A stretch of DNA of 64,000 nucleotides from Parachlamydiales bacterium. Its GTDB lineage: Bacteria; Chlamydiota; Chlamydiia; Chlamydiales; Rhabdochlamydiaceae. Under the pieces are notes generated by a model that was given only the letters and a program-made list of their open reading frames with translations, did no database searches and had not been told where the DNA came from. Position numbers and translations under genes: made by a program. The DNA lies in the NCBI GenBank assembly GCA_003153295.1, contig PLXY01000004.1:24726-88725 (forward strand), written 5' to 3'. Numbering within the stretch: position 1 is the first letter of the stretch; each line of letters starts with the position of its first letter. Below are positions 45,789 through 54,142 of this stretch, piece by piece.

Positions 45789-46934
45789 CTAAATTGAAAA
45801 TTGAACTTTAACGTTTTCGCCTAGAGATAAAATTTGTTCTCGTAGAGCGTTGATGAATTTGATTTTATTCGAATAAACATAGAAACCTTCAGTGTGGATA
45901 TAAAAGCGGAACTGACCCGGGACACATTGAAAAAAAATCGAGTAAGATGCAAATTTTTGGGTTTTTTCTGGAGAGGTGGGTTCCGGAAGAAAAATCAGGA
46001 CATGTCCCTGTGGTTCTAGATTAGGAGAGCAAAGTTTTGCTAAGGTCTCTTGATAAATTTCCAAAGGTTTATAAGCCTCGAATATCTCGCTTTTTTTATG
46101 AGAATGTAAATCGGTATTTATTTTTTGACAGGCCTCCATTAATTTTTCAGTTTCGTTTTTTGTTTCTTCGACAACTTTCATTAACGAAGGTTTTTTCATT
46201 ACCATAGGCTCTACTTTTTCCGTTTCAGGTTTTGAAGAAAATAAGTGCTCGGATTCAATCTTTGTTTCTGGAGTAGGCTGTGGATCTTCTACTAATAAGG
46301 CTCGTCCTATGCGATATTGTGCGCTTTTGCGAGTTTTTTCAATGAGAAGGCTTATTTCCATCTGATGCAGCATTTCTAGATAAAAAATATTTTCGATGTT
46401 GATGAAGGCTAAAAGTTCTGAAGAAGGTGCTCTGGGAGTCGATAAAATTCTAGAAAGAAGCGCTGAAGTGATGCCATAAGAAATGTTGGAATATAACCGG
46501 CTTTTCAGAAGTTGAAACGTTTTTTGCTCAGCATTGGTATCTCTGAGAAGCAGGTCTTTCCTCTCCGAGATTTTCACTAAGAGTAAATAAGAAGAATGAG
46601 ATTTGAGCTTGTTAAAGGCTGCGAGCAGTTTATCTTCATTTTCAGACACTTTTAGAATCAATGCAGGAGCTACGCGGTTAATTCCTTTGCAATAATTGGT
46701 ATAAGCTTTTTTGATGATTAATAAAGTTGTTTTAGAAATAAAAATCATTCTTCTAAAGAAAGACAGGCAATAGTGGGAAATCTTAGAAAGTTGAAACCAA
46801 GGCTGTTCTACTGGATCTTCTTTTGGAGTAGCATCAAGCGGTTTATCAGTGAGTCCTTTTAACCAGTCATGATTGGTAAAAACCGGCCAATCAGATCTAT
46901 ATGAAAGCCCTCTGCTCAATGAAAAATGTACCAT
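45789..46934 (-). CDS. Protein of unknown function with a C-terminal SH2-like sequence pattern
   Basis: A 381-residue protein without signal peptide; one hydrophobic stretch at about 62-76 may be a membrane segment. The middle (about 225-290) is charged and probably disordered or coiled ('KVVEETKNETEKLMEACQKI'). Residues about 315-375 run 'PQGHVLIFLPEP', 'YSIFFQC', 'FRFYIHTEGFYVYSNKIKF' and 'ALREQILSL', an order like the strands and last helix of an SH2 domain (compare GTFLVRES, YCLSV, GGFYITSRTQF, LQQLV). The phosphotyrosine-binding Arg of FLVR is Phe here. This resemblance is by eye only. ATG 46934. Confidence 0.55.
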   Translation of the reverse strand: MVHFSLSRGLSYRSDWPVFTNHDWLKGLTDKPLDATPKEDPVEQPWFQLSKISHYCLSFFRRMIFISKTTLLIIKKAYTNYCKGINRVAPALILKVSENEDKLLAAFNKLKSHSSYLLLVKISERKDLLLRDTNAEQKTFQLLKSRLYSNISYGITSALLSRILSTPRAPSSELLAFINIENIFYLEMLHQMEISLLIEKTRKSAQYRIGRALLVEDPQPTPETKIESEHLFSSKPETEKVEPMVMKKPSLMKVVEETKNETEKLMEACQKINTDLHSHKKSEIFEAYKPLEIYQETLAKLCSPNLEPQGHVLIFLPEPTSPEKTQKFASYSIFFQCVPGQFRFYIHTEGFYVYSNKIKFINALREQILSLGENVKVQFSI

Positions 46935-47092
46935 AGTTTGTATATTTTACTTATTGTAAATGATAAGTTCAATCTCAATGGAATTATTCCATCTCTTTTA
47001 ACTGAGTTGCTTTAATTGAAGGTAATTGAATCTTTTAACCCATATAGGACTGCTCTTGACGTGAAGGGGACGAATACTTAGAATATTGCAAA

Positions 47093-47773
47093 ATGTCAAA
47101 AAAACCCCTTAATCCTCTAAAAATTCAAGTTTTACCCTCTATTTTAGCAGGCGATTTCGCTCAGTTAGGTGAAGAGGCTAAGCGGGCAGAAGATGCCGGC
47201 GCTGATGCTCTCCATGTCGATATCATGGACGGCCATTTCGTTCCTAACCTGACCTTAGGCCCCAAAGCTTTGGCTGCGATTAATCGAAATACAAATTTAT
47301 TCCTTGACGTTCACCTCATGATGTACAATCCTTTCGATTATGTTGAAAAATTTATTGAGGCAGGAGCTGATAGGGTGATCTTCCATTTCGAAGCGACAGA
47401 AAACGTTAAAGAAACGCTTGCCTATGTCCGGAAATGCGGAGTTCAAGTGGGGCTTGCTTTTTGTCCTGAGACGTCTCATGAAATGGTCCTTCCCTTTTTA
47501 ACTCTATGCGATATGGTCCTTATCATGACGGTCAATCCCGGTTTTGGCGGTCAGGCATTTATGCCCGAGGTCCTTGAAAAAGTCGAGTTCACTCGAGAAA
47601 TGGCCAACCGATTAAAACTGCCTCTAAATATCGAAGTCGATGGCGGGATCGATGATAAAACGGCTCCTTTGTGCGTCAAAGCAGGAGCGAATCTGCTTGT
47701 CGCCGGAACCCATCTTTACAAGGCTCCTAATATGCAAAAAGCGATTACAAAACTCCGTGAGACTGCCCGATGA
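47093..47773 (+). CDS. rpe: Ribulose-phosphate 3-epimerase
   Basis: A 226-residue TIM barrel that interconverts ribulose-5-P and xylulose-5-P in the pentose phosphate pathway. 'LPSILAGDFAQLGEE', 'LHVDIMDGHFVPNLTLGP' (catalytic Asp and metal His), 'HLMMYNP', 'MTVNPGFGGQAF' and 'EVDGGIDDKTAP' (second catalytic Asp) are all present. It opens the plus-strand operon rpe-yvcK-HAD-efp-accB-accC and overlaps yvcK by 4 bases. C. trachomatis keeps rpe beside efp and accBC (CT121-124); yvcK and the HAD gene are inserted in that order here. Confidence 0.96.
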   Translation: MSKKPLNPLKIQVLPSILAGDFAQLGEEAKRAEDAGADALHVDIMDGHFVPNLTLGPKALAAINRNTNLFLDVHLMMYNPFDYVEKFIEAGADRVIFHFEATENVKETLAYVRKCGVQVGLAFCPETSHEMVLPFLTLCDMVLIMTVNPGFGGQAFMPEVLEKVEFTREMANRLKLPLNIEVDGGIDDKTAPLCVKAGANLLVAGTHLYKAPNMQKAITKLRETAR

Positions 47774-48738
47774 AAAAAATCGTCACCATCGGGGGAGGAA
47801 CGGGAAATTTTACGGTCTTGAGAGGAATTAAGAATTACGATATCGATATCAGTGCGATTGTTTCGATGGCCGATGACGGAGGAAGCACAGGCATCCTGCG
47901 GGATGAATTGGGAGTCCTTCCACCGGGCGACGTGCGTCAGTGTTTAGTGGCTCTTTCTGATTCTTCGCGGTTGATGAGAAGTTTAATGAATTACCGTTTT
48001 GAACAAGGCGGCCTGGGTGGGCATAGTTTTGGTAACCTTCTTTTGTCGGCTTTAGAAAAAGTGACAGGAAGCTTTGAAAAAGCTGTGGAAGAAGTCGGAA
48101 AAATTCTCTTCATTAAAGGAAAAGTCATTCCTGTGACGACTCACTTAGTGCGTCTGAAGATGATCTTAAAAAGCTGCCATGTCTTAGAAGGAGAGCGGGA
48201 AATCTATCTTTCGCAAGAGATTGAAAAGGGCTATAGCAGCATCTATTTGGAGCCGTATCCTAAAGCCAATCCTCACGCGATTAATGAAATTATGAACGCC
48301 GATTTGATCGTCGTCGGCCCTGGCGGGCTGCATACATCCCTTATCCCGAATTTTTTAGTCGAAGGCGTCAGCGATGCACTTCGTCAAAGCGACGCAAAAA
48401 AAGTTTTCGTCGTTAATTTGATGAACAGACGAGGACAGACAAGCAAATATAAAGTCAGCGATTACATGACAGAAATGGAACGGTTTATTGGGGAAGATGT
48501 TTTTGATTATATCTTGGTTAATAATCAAAACCCTCCGAAAGAACTGATTGAGCTCTATGCCGAGGAAGGCGATCTAGTTGTTAACGATTTGAAGGACGAT
48601 CGTGTGCGGCAGGCCTGTCTGTTAGGGGAGTTAAAGAGCAGCGGCAGCGTGAAAAAAGACCTGATCAAGCGGAGTTTGATCCGCCATGATTCTAAAAAAT
48701 TAGCCCAAGAGTTGATGAACATTGTTAATCATCTTTGA
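47770..48738 (+). CDS. yvcK: YvcK/CofD-like protein (gluconeogenesis factor family)
   Basis: A 322-residue protein of the CofD-like UPF0052 family. 'TIGGGTGNFTVLRGIKNYDI' and 'IVSMADDGGSTGILRDELG' form the nucleotide-binding N-terminus, followed by 'PPGDVRQCLVALS' and 'VVGPGGLHTSLIPNFLV'. In Bacillus YvcK binds UDP-GlcNAc and affects carbon metabolism and cell shape. The role in a wall-reduced chlamydial cell is not known. ATG 47770 overlaps the rpe stop. Normal length. Confidence 0.93.
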   Translation: MKKIVTIGGGTGNFTVLRGIKNYDIDISAIVSMADDGGSTGILRDELGVLPPGDVRQCLVALSDSSRLMRSLMNYRFEQGGLGGHSFGNLLLSALEKVTGSFEKAVEEVGKILFIKGKVIPVTTHLVRLKMILKSCHVLEGEREIYLSQEIEKGYSSIYLEPYPKANPHAINEIMNADLIVVGPGGLHTSLIPNFLVEGVSDALRQSDAKKVFVVNLMNRRGQTSKYKVSDYMTEMERFIGEDVFDYILVNNQNPPKELIELYAEEGDLVVNDLKDDRVRQACLLGELKSSGSVKKDLIKRSLIRHDSKKLAQELMNIVNHL

Positions 48739-49417
48739 TTTGGATGACACTCTAATCGATACCACGGGTTCTATCACGCCCATTAAGCTGGAGCAGGCGC
48801 TTGTCAAGATGGTAGAAGCGGGACTGCAGGTGGGTGATTTTCAAGAGGCGCTAACCATTTTAAAGCGGCTCGATATGGCAACGGAGAGCGCAGCGCAAAC
48901 TCTTCTTGAATTTCTAGAAATAACTCTCTCGGATAAAGAAACATCTAAGAAATATTTTGATATTGGCCATGAGGAGCTTTATGGCCAGCTTCCTTCCGAT
49001 TTTCCTGTCTATCCCCTCGATCAGGCCCTGGATGTCCTCTTCGAACTGAGTTCTGAGCATCAATTAGCCTTAGTTTCGATGGGTAAACCGGAGCAGCAGC
49101 TTCTTAAACTGAAAAATGCTGGTATAGATTCAACAATTTTTAGTAAAATGATCATCTCAGAAGACCGAGACAAAAAGCCCCATTATAAGACAATTCTTGA
49201 CGAGCTAGGTTTTACTCCTTCTCAGACCTTAGTCTGCGGGGATAGAGTCAAAAGAGACTTGTCGCCTGCAAAAGAACTTGGCTGCATCACGGTCCATATG
49301 CAATGGGGAAGAGGGCTTAGTTGTCTGATATCGGCGCTGCCGCACTATATTGCGCGCGATGTCGACTATGCCATTAAAAAGTTAAGCCAGATAAAGGATA
49401 TTTTAATCACACTATGA
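48722..49417 (+). CDS. HAD-superfamily hydrolase
   Basis: A 231-residue HAD phosphatase-like protein. Motif I 'IIFDLDDTLID' has both catalytic Asp residues, 'ALVSMG' is the motif II region, and 'TLVCGDRVKRDLSPAKELGC' is motif IV. It starts with TTG at 48722, 17 bases inside yvcK, because there is no ATG before motif I. The substrate is unknown. Tight overlap on both sides (4 bases with efp) shows it is part of the operon. Confidence 0.88.
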   Translation: MLIIFDLDDTLIDTTGSITPIKLEQALVKMVEAGLQVGDFQEALTILKRLDMATESAAQTLLEFLEITLSDKETSKKYFDIGHEELYGQLPSDFPVYPLDQALDVLFELSSEHQLALVSMGKPEQQLLKLKNAGIDSTIFSKMIISEDRDKKPHYKTILDELGFTPSQTLVCGDRVKRDLSPAKELGCITVHMQWGRGLSCLISALPHYIARDVDYAIKKLSQIKDILITL

Positions 49418-49971
49418 CAAGCAGCAATCAAATGAGCCCGGGAATGACCATCTCACTCGATGGAAAAATCTATCGAGTCGAGTCATGCGTCAAAGTGACA
49501 GTCGCCAAAGGAAATCCTTTCATCAAGACGAAACTGAAAAATTTGATGTCGGATGAGACGGTCGAAAAAAACTTCAAGCTTGGACAGCCAATTTCTGAAG
49601 TCGCTTTAGCAGAGCGGAAGCTTGAATATTTATATCTCGAAGGAAAAGATTATCTTTTTCTCGATGTCGGCAATCTTGAACAAGTTTTAGTTCCTGCCGG
49701 AGTTATCGGCGACAGAGTCAATTATCTCAAAGAAGGTATAGACGTGAAAGCGATGTGCTACGGCACTTCGATTTTTTCCGTTGAACTCCCTCAATTTCTC
49801 GAACTCATGGTTGTCAAGACGGAGACTGCCGAAGCTGCTTCTCCTCTTGCCAATGCGACAAAAATAGCTGTCTTAGAAACGGGTGCGAAAATCGAAGTCC
49901 CTCTCTTCGTAGAAACCGGGGATATCGTGAAGGTCGACACTCACACAAATGAATACATCCAACGCGTCTAA
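49414..49971 (+). CDS. efp: Elongation factor P
   Basis: A 185-residue three-domain EF-P, which relieves ribosome stalling at polyproline. 'MSPGMTISLDGKIYRVESC' is the KOW-like domain I. 'VAKGNPFIKTKLKNL' contains the loop Lys at the position modified in E. coli (GKG-type tip), so the site is retained. Domain III ends 'GDIVKVDTHTNEYIQRV'. In Chlamydia two efp copies exist, and this one sits before accB as CT122 does. No epmA gene is visible here. Confidence 0.95.
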   Translation: MTSSNQMSPGMTISLDGKIYRVESCVKVTVAKGNPFIKTKLKNLMSDETVEKNFKLGQPISEVALAERKLEYLYLEGKDYLFLDVGNLEQVLVPAGVIGDRVNYLKEGIDVKAMCYGTSIFSVELPQFLELMVVKTETAEAASPLANATKIAVLETGAKIEVPLFVETGDIVKVDTHTNEYIQRV

Positions 49972-49981
49972 AGGAGTTTAA

Positions 49982-50470
49982 ATGGAGCTCAAGCAAATTA
50001 AAGAACTGATGGCCGCTATGGAAAAAGCGGGCATCAAGCGTCTTCGCATCAAAGATAAAGAAGATTACGAACTTGAGTTAGAGCGAAAAGACGATCCTTC
50101 CCAGCATACTCATTCTGCTCCCGTTTATTCCCATCATGAGACGCATCCTGAGATTCATTCTAGATTTCCTGCGCATATGGCTCCTCACCGCGGACACTTC
50201 TCCGAAGAATCTCGAGCCGAAGAAAAGAAAGTGGATGGAAAATATATCACCGCTCCTCTAGTCGGCACCATGTATCAAGCCGCTTCTCCTGAAGATGCAG
50301 CGTTTGTCAAAGTGGGAGATCGTATAGATGAAAACACCATTGTTTGCATCATCGAAGCAATGAAAGTCATGAATGAAGTAAAAGCCGGCGTTAGTGGGAC
50401 AATTGCAGAAATTCTCATCGACAACGCCCATCCTGTTGAATTCGGAACTAAACTATTTCGAGTTGTATGA
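49982..50470 (+). CDS. accB: Biotin carboxyl carrier protein of acetyl-CoA carboxylase
   Basis: A 162-residue BCCP. The N-terminal helix (1-35) is followed by a His/Pro-rich linker (about 40-80) and the biotinyl domain with 'IIEAMKVMNEVKAG', where Lys128 carries biotin. It shuttles carboxybiotin in the first step of fatty acid synthesis. AAAGGAG precedes ATG 49982. It overlaps accC by 4 bases, as is usual for this pair. Confidence 0.96.
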   Translation: MELKQIKELMAAMEKAGIKRLRIKDKEDYELELERKDDPSQHTHSAPVYSHHETHPEIHSRFPAHMAPHRGHFSEESRAEEKKVDGKYITAPLVGTMYQAASPEDAAFVKVGDRIDENTIVCIIEAMKVMNEVKAGVSGTIAEILIDNAHPVEFGTKLFRVV

Positions 50471-51834
50471 AGAAAGTTCTTATCGCTAATCGTGGTGAAA
50501 TCGCTATCCGTGTGATCCGGGCCTGCCATGACTTAGGTCTGCAGACGGTAGCCGTCTACTCTCAAGCTGACAGCGAAGCCCTCCATGTTTTGCAGGCCGA
50601 TGAGGCCATTTGTATCGGAGAAGCTCCCTCTCAACGCTCTTATCTCAAAATCGCCAACATTTTGTCCGCCTGTGAAATCACAGGAGCTGATGCCGTACAT
50701 CCGGGCTACGGGTTTTTATCTGAGAATGCCAAATTCGCTTCCATCTGTGAAAGCTGCGGCCTTAATTTCATTGGACCTTCACCCGCTTCGATCGCTCTCC
50801 TAGGGGATAAATCCCAGGCTAAAGCCGTTGCTAAAAAAGCTAAATGCCCCGTGATTACTGGATCGGACGGTATTGTTGCGGATGCACAAATAGGACTCAA
50901 AGAAGCAAAAAAAATCGGTTATCCTGTCTTCATCAAAGCTGTGGCGGGCGGAGGCGGAAAAGGGATCCGGATCGCCTATAATCCAGAAGAATTTGCCCGG
51001 CAATTCGCAGCAGCTAGAACAGAGGCCCAGGTCAGCTTTAATAATCCTGAAGTTTATCTCGAGAAAATGATCGTAAATCCACGTCACGTGGAAGTTCAAG
51101 TGATCGGCGATAAACATGGAAATTACGTCTATCTTTTTGAAAGGGATTGCACGATTCAGCGCCGCCGGCAAAAACTCATTGAAGAAGCTCCCAGCCCTAT
51201 CTTAAGCGATAGCCTCCGCCGAAAAATCTGCGAAGCTGCTGTTTCTGTTGTTAAAGCCGCAGGGTATTATTCAGCCGGCACTGTCGAGTTCCTTCTCGAC
51301 CAAGATAAAAACTTCTATTTCATGGAAGTGAATACCCGGATTCAAGTAGAGCATACCATCACTGAAGAGCTCACTGGCATCGATCTCGTCACAGAACAGA
51401 TCAAGATCGCCCAAGGGGCTAAGCTTTCCTTCCGGCAAAAAGATATCTCGATGAAAGGCCATATCATTCAGTTCCGCATCAATGCCGAAGATCCTAGCAA
51501 GAACTTTGCACCTTGCCCCGGGCATCTTGAGTATTATATTTCTCCGGGCGGCCCTCATGTCCGTGTTGATAGCGCCTGTTACGCGGGCTATCGCATTCCT
51601 CCAAACTACGATTCGATGGTCGCAAAGCTTATCGTCCGCGGAAAAGATAGAAAGCAGGCCATTGCGATCGCTAAAAGAGCTTTGCGGGAATTCCATATTG
51701 GAGGGGTGCATACGACGATACCTTTCCATCTTTATATGCTAAATGACCGTCGTTTTCTGGAAAATGATTACACAATTACCTACATTGATCAATTGATTGC
51801 TGACGGGTGTAATTTTACCGAAAACAAAGAGTAA
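50467..51834 (+). CDS. accC: Biotin carboxylase of acetyl-CoA carboxylase
   Basis: A 455-residue ATP-grasp enzyme that carboxylates biotin on AccB. 'KVLIANRGEIAIRVIRACHD', the glycine-rich loop 'VAGGGGKGIRIAY', 'EVNTRIQVEHTITEE' and 'RINAEDPSKNFAPCPGH' are diagnostic and intact. Full length. It overlaps accB by 4 bases and is the last gene of the tight cluster; hpt follows after 38 bases. Confidence 0.97.
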   Translation: MKKVLIANRGEIAIRVIRACHDLGLQTVAVYSQADSEALHVLQADEAICIGEAPSQRSYLKIANILSACEITGADAVHPGYGFLSENAKFASICESCGLNFIGPSPASIALLGDKSQAKAVAKKAKCPVITGSDGIVADAQIGLKEAKKIGYPVFIKAVAGGGGKGIRIAYNPEEFARQFAAARTEAQVSFNNPEVYLEKMIVNPRHVEVQVIGDKHGNYVYLFERDCTIQRRRQKLIEEAPSPILSDSLRRKICEAAVSVVKAAGYYSAGTVEFLLDQDKNFYFMEVNTRIQVEHTITEELTGIDLVTEQIKIAQGAKLSFRQKDISMKGHIIQFRINAEDPSKNFAPCPGHLEYYISPGGPHVRVDSACYAGYRIPPNYDSMVAKLIVRGKDRKQAIAIAKRALREFHIGGVHTTIPFHLYMLNDRRFLENDYTITYIDQLIADGCNFTENKE

Positions 51835-51872
51835 CTTCACTTGAAGATAGGATTGTTTTTCTAGGAAACATT

Positions 51873-52400
51873 ATGGCAACCGAAACCCAGCAAAATCTCA
51901 AACTCCTCCTCTCGAAAGAGCAAATCGACAGCCGCATCAAAGAAATCGCTCGGCAGATCGATCAAGACTATCAAGGTAAAGAAATCACTCTCATCATGGT
52001 GATGAAGAGTGCGATTTGCATAACTTCTGATCTGCTCAGGGAAATTACCGTTCCCTGCTATTTAGAATTTGTCCAAGCTTCGAGTTATGGACAAAATGGC
52101 ACTGTCAGCGGTGAGTTAAAGCTTCAAGGGTTGGAAGGCCTTTCTTTAAAAGATCGGCATGTTCTCATAGTAGATGATATTTTTGATACAGGAAAAACCA
52201 TGACCCAGATCCAGCAGCAGCTTTTGCTTCAACAGCCTGCTAGTTTAAAAACCCTTGTTCTTCTGCTGAAAAATAGACCCCGCTCCATTTCATCAGTGCC
52301 GGATTATGTGCTTTTCCCGATTGAAGATGAATTTGTGATCGGCTATGGCCTCGACTATAAAGAACTTTACCGGGGTCTCCCAGGAGTCTACATCAAATGA
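51873..52400 (+). CDS. hpt: Hypoxanthine(-guanine) phosphoribosyltransferase
   Basis: A 175-residue purine salvage enzyme. The PRPP-binding motif is 'VLIVDDIFDTGKTM', and 'VQASSYGQNGTVSG' is the flexible loop of the HPRT family with Ser-Tyr. 'LYRGLPGVY' is the typical C-terminus. It makes IMP or GMP from hypoxanthine or guanine and PRPP in the cytosol. Chlamydia trachomatis lacks most purine salvage, so the enzyme marks wider metabolism here. It overlaps the rmlA start by 4 bases. Confidence 0.92.
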   Translation: MATETQQNLKLLLSKEQIDSRIKEIARQIDQDYQGKEITLIMVMKSAICITSDLLREITVPCYLEFVQASSYGQNGTVSGELKLQGLEGLSLKDRHVLIVDDIFDTGKTMTQIQQQLLLQQPASLKTLVLLLKNRPRSISSVPDYVLFPIEDEFVIGYGLDYKELYRGLPGVYIK

Positions 52401-53278
52401 AAGGGATTATTCTCGCTGGTGGCAAAGGCACGCGCCTTTATCCCGTTACATTAGGCACCTGTAAACAACTCCTGCCTGTCTTTGATAAACCTCTTATTTA
52501 CTATCCTCTCGCTGTTCTGATGCAAGCCGGCATCCGTGAAATTTTAATCGTCACCACCCCAGAAGATCTTCACCGTTTTCAAGCTCTTTTTAACAACGGC
52601 TCTCATCTAGGGATTTCCATTAGCTATGCTATCCAGACACAGCCGAAAGGAATCGCAGAAGCTTTTGTTATTGGAGCTGATTTTATCGGAAAAGATTCGG
52701 TTGCTCTCATCTTAGGAGATAATATCTTCTACGGCCATAACTTAGCTGACGTCGTCCGTCCTTGTCTTGACCTGAAAGAGGGCGGTATCGTGTTTGGCTA
52801 CGAGGTCAACGATCCGCAAAGATATGGCGTGATTGATTTTGATGATGATGGCCAAGTCAAAAACATCCTCGAAAAACCGAAAGATCCACCCTCTTCTTTT
52901 GCAGTCACAGGACTCTATTTTTATGATAACAGCGTGATCGACATCGCTAGAAGTTTAAAACCTTCTAAGAGGGGAGAATACGAGATCACGGATGTCAACG
53001 TCGCCTATCTCCAGCGCAAGCAGCTCAAAGTCCGTTTACTTGAAAGGGGTTTTGCATGGCTTGATACAGGGACGCATGATGCCCTCCAAAAAGCTTCTAT
53101 CTATGTCCAAACGATCCAAGAGAGGCAAGGGATCAAAATTGCCTGCCTGGAAGAGATCGCCTATCAACAAGGCTACATCTCCTTTGAGCAGCTCGAAAAA
53201 CTCGCTGCACAGGCTTCTACAAGCGAATACGGCCATTATCTGCAGAAGCTCTGTACGAAGAGCGCCTTTAGTTTTTAA
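52397..53278 (+). CDS. rmlA: Glucose-1-phosphate thymidylyltransferase (RmlA/RfbA)
   Basis: A 293-residue nucleotidyltransferase. 'MKGIILAGGKGTRLYPVT' is the nucleotide-binding motif, followed by 'KQLLPVFDKPLIYYPLAVLM' and 'ILGDNIFYGHNLADVV'. 'FAWLDTGTHDALQKAS' is the C-terminal RmlA motif. It makes dTDP-glucose, the entry to dTDP-rhamnose. No rmlB, C or D lies in the window, so the sugar product is unknown. ATG overlaps the hpt stop (ATGA). Confidence 0.92.
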   Translation: MKGIILAGGKGTRLYPVTLGTCKQLLPVFDKPLIYYPLAVLMQAGIREILIVTTPEDLHRFQALFNNGSHLGISISYAIQTQPKGIAEAFVIGADFIGKDSVALILGDNIFYGHNLADVVRPCLDLKEGGIVFGYEVNDPQRYGVIDFDDDGQVKNILEKPKDPPSSFAVTGLYFYDNSVIDIARSLKPSKRGEYEITDVNVAYLQRKQLKVRLLERGFAWLDTGTHDALQKASIYVQTIQERQGIKIACLEEIAYQQGYISFEQLEKLAAQASTSEYGHYLQKLCTKSAFSF

Positions 53279-53484
53279 TTCTTATTTTTAAGCAATTTTT
53301 TCTCTTAGTGAAAAAGACAAAAGTTTGTTCTTTATCCCATTTTAGGGCGAGTATTTCATATTCTGAGGTAGGTTTATATCAGGTTTCCTCACCTGGTCCT
53401 CCTAAACTATCGACATTGCAGTAGAAATGCGGGCAAATATAAATTCATCCCCGTTGGAATGAAAATGAACGATTATATAATCTC

Positions 53485-53784
53485 TTAAGTTTTGGATTTT
53501 GCAATAATTGTCAGTTTTAAGTCGAAGGTCTTCAAAACAGCAAGAAGATTAAAGAACCGGGGATTTCCTTTTCGAGAAAGAGTTCGATAGAGATTTTCTC
53601 TATTGAGTTCAGATTTTTCAGCAAGTTTGCTCATACCTCCTTGAGCTTCTGCTACGTGGCGCAGAGCTAAGAGAAAAGCTCGGAGATCGCTTTCTTGGAG
53701 GGCCTTGTTAAGATAAGCGGCAGCTTTTTTATGATCTTTAAGTTGCCGTGAAAGAGGATCTTTGTATTTTAGGGTTTTTGCCAT
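53485..53784 (-). CDS. Antitoxin-like HTH protein (HigA/HI1420 addiction-module family)
   Basis: A 99-residue protein of the 'addiction module antidote' type. The N-terminal segment 'AAAYLNKALQESDLRAFLLA' precedes a helix-turn-helix 'GGMSKLAEKSELNRENLYRT', ending 'KGNPRFFNLLAVLKTFDLKL'. In such modules the gene normally follows a RelE/HigB-like toxin. Here there is no toxin: 4 bases upstream lies a truncated RhuM gene instead. It is therefore an orphan antitoxin or a new pairing. It may also repress its own operon at the palindrome 54061-54078. Confidence 0.82.
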   Translation of the reverse strand: MAKTLKYKDPLSRQLKDHKKAAAYLNKALQESDLRAFLLALRHVAEAQGGMSKLAEKSELNRENLYRTLSRKGNPRFFNLLAVLKTFDLKLTIIAKSKT

Positions 53785-53787
53785 GGG

Positions 53788-54048
53788 CTACTTCTTACTT
53801 GAATCTGCAGCAGTTGTCCGGAATTTCCGGACAACTGAATTTTCCTGTAATTCACCCTCAGTAAAAATATTGCCTATGTGCTCTGAAATAGTCCGCTTAT
53901 CCTTATCGAACAATTCGCACATCTGTGCTTGAGATAACCAAACAGTTTCATCAACAAGATGAACCTCTATTCGGGTCTGACCATCCTCACTTTGATAGAA
54001 AATCAAAGAACAGTTTGGAGATCCATCACTTATAATTTCTTTTTTCAT
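53788..54048 (-). pseudogene. Truncated RhuM-family (virulence protein) gene, N-terminal fragment
   Basis: The 86 residues 'LVDETVWLSQAQMCELFDKD', 'KRTISEHIGNIFTEGEL' and 'NSVVRKFRTTAADSSKK' match the N-terminal domain of RhuM proteins, which are usually about 330 residues and read on from FRTTAADGK-type sequence. Here a stop follows at once and the antitoxin gene begins 4 bases later. The catalytic or effector remainder is lost, though the retained part keeps its HTH-like character and could still bind DNA. ATG 54048 has a clear promoter-side palindrome 13 bases upstream. Confidence 0.78.
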
Positions 54049-54060
54049 AATTTAAAGCAA

Positions 54061-54078
54061 TGTAGCGCATGCGCTACA
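54061..54078. promoter_or_regulatory. Perfect 18-bp palindrome, candidate operator
   Basis: TGTAGCGCATGCGCTACA reads the same on both strands. It lies 13 bases before the start codon of the RhuM-fragment/antitoxin operon, the usual place of an antitoxin autoregulation site. A terminator is less likely because there is no loop or U-tract. Confidence 0.6.
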
Positions 54079-54142
54079 TATTAACAATAGAATTGCGATG
54101 GATATGCCTGTGTGATTTTTTTTCTTCTGTTCCGAAGGGAAT

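Noticed and set aside
54061..54078. Palindrome as a terminator of the upstream gene
   Set aside because: Perfect palindrome with no loop, no U-tract and close to a start codon; operator is more likely.
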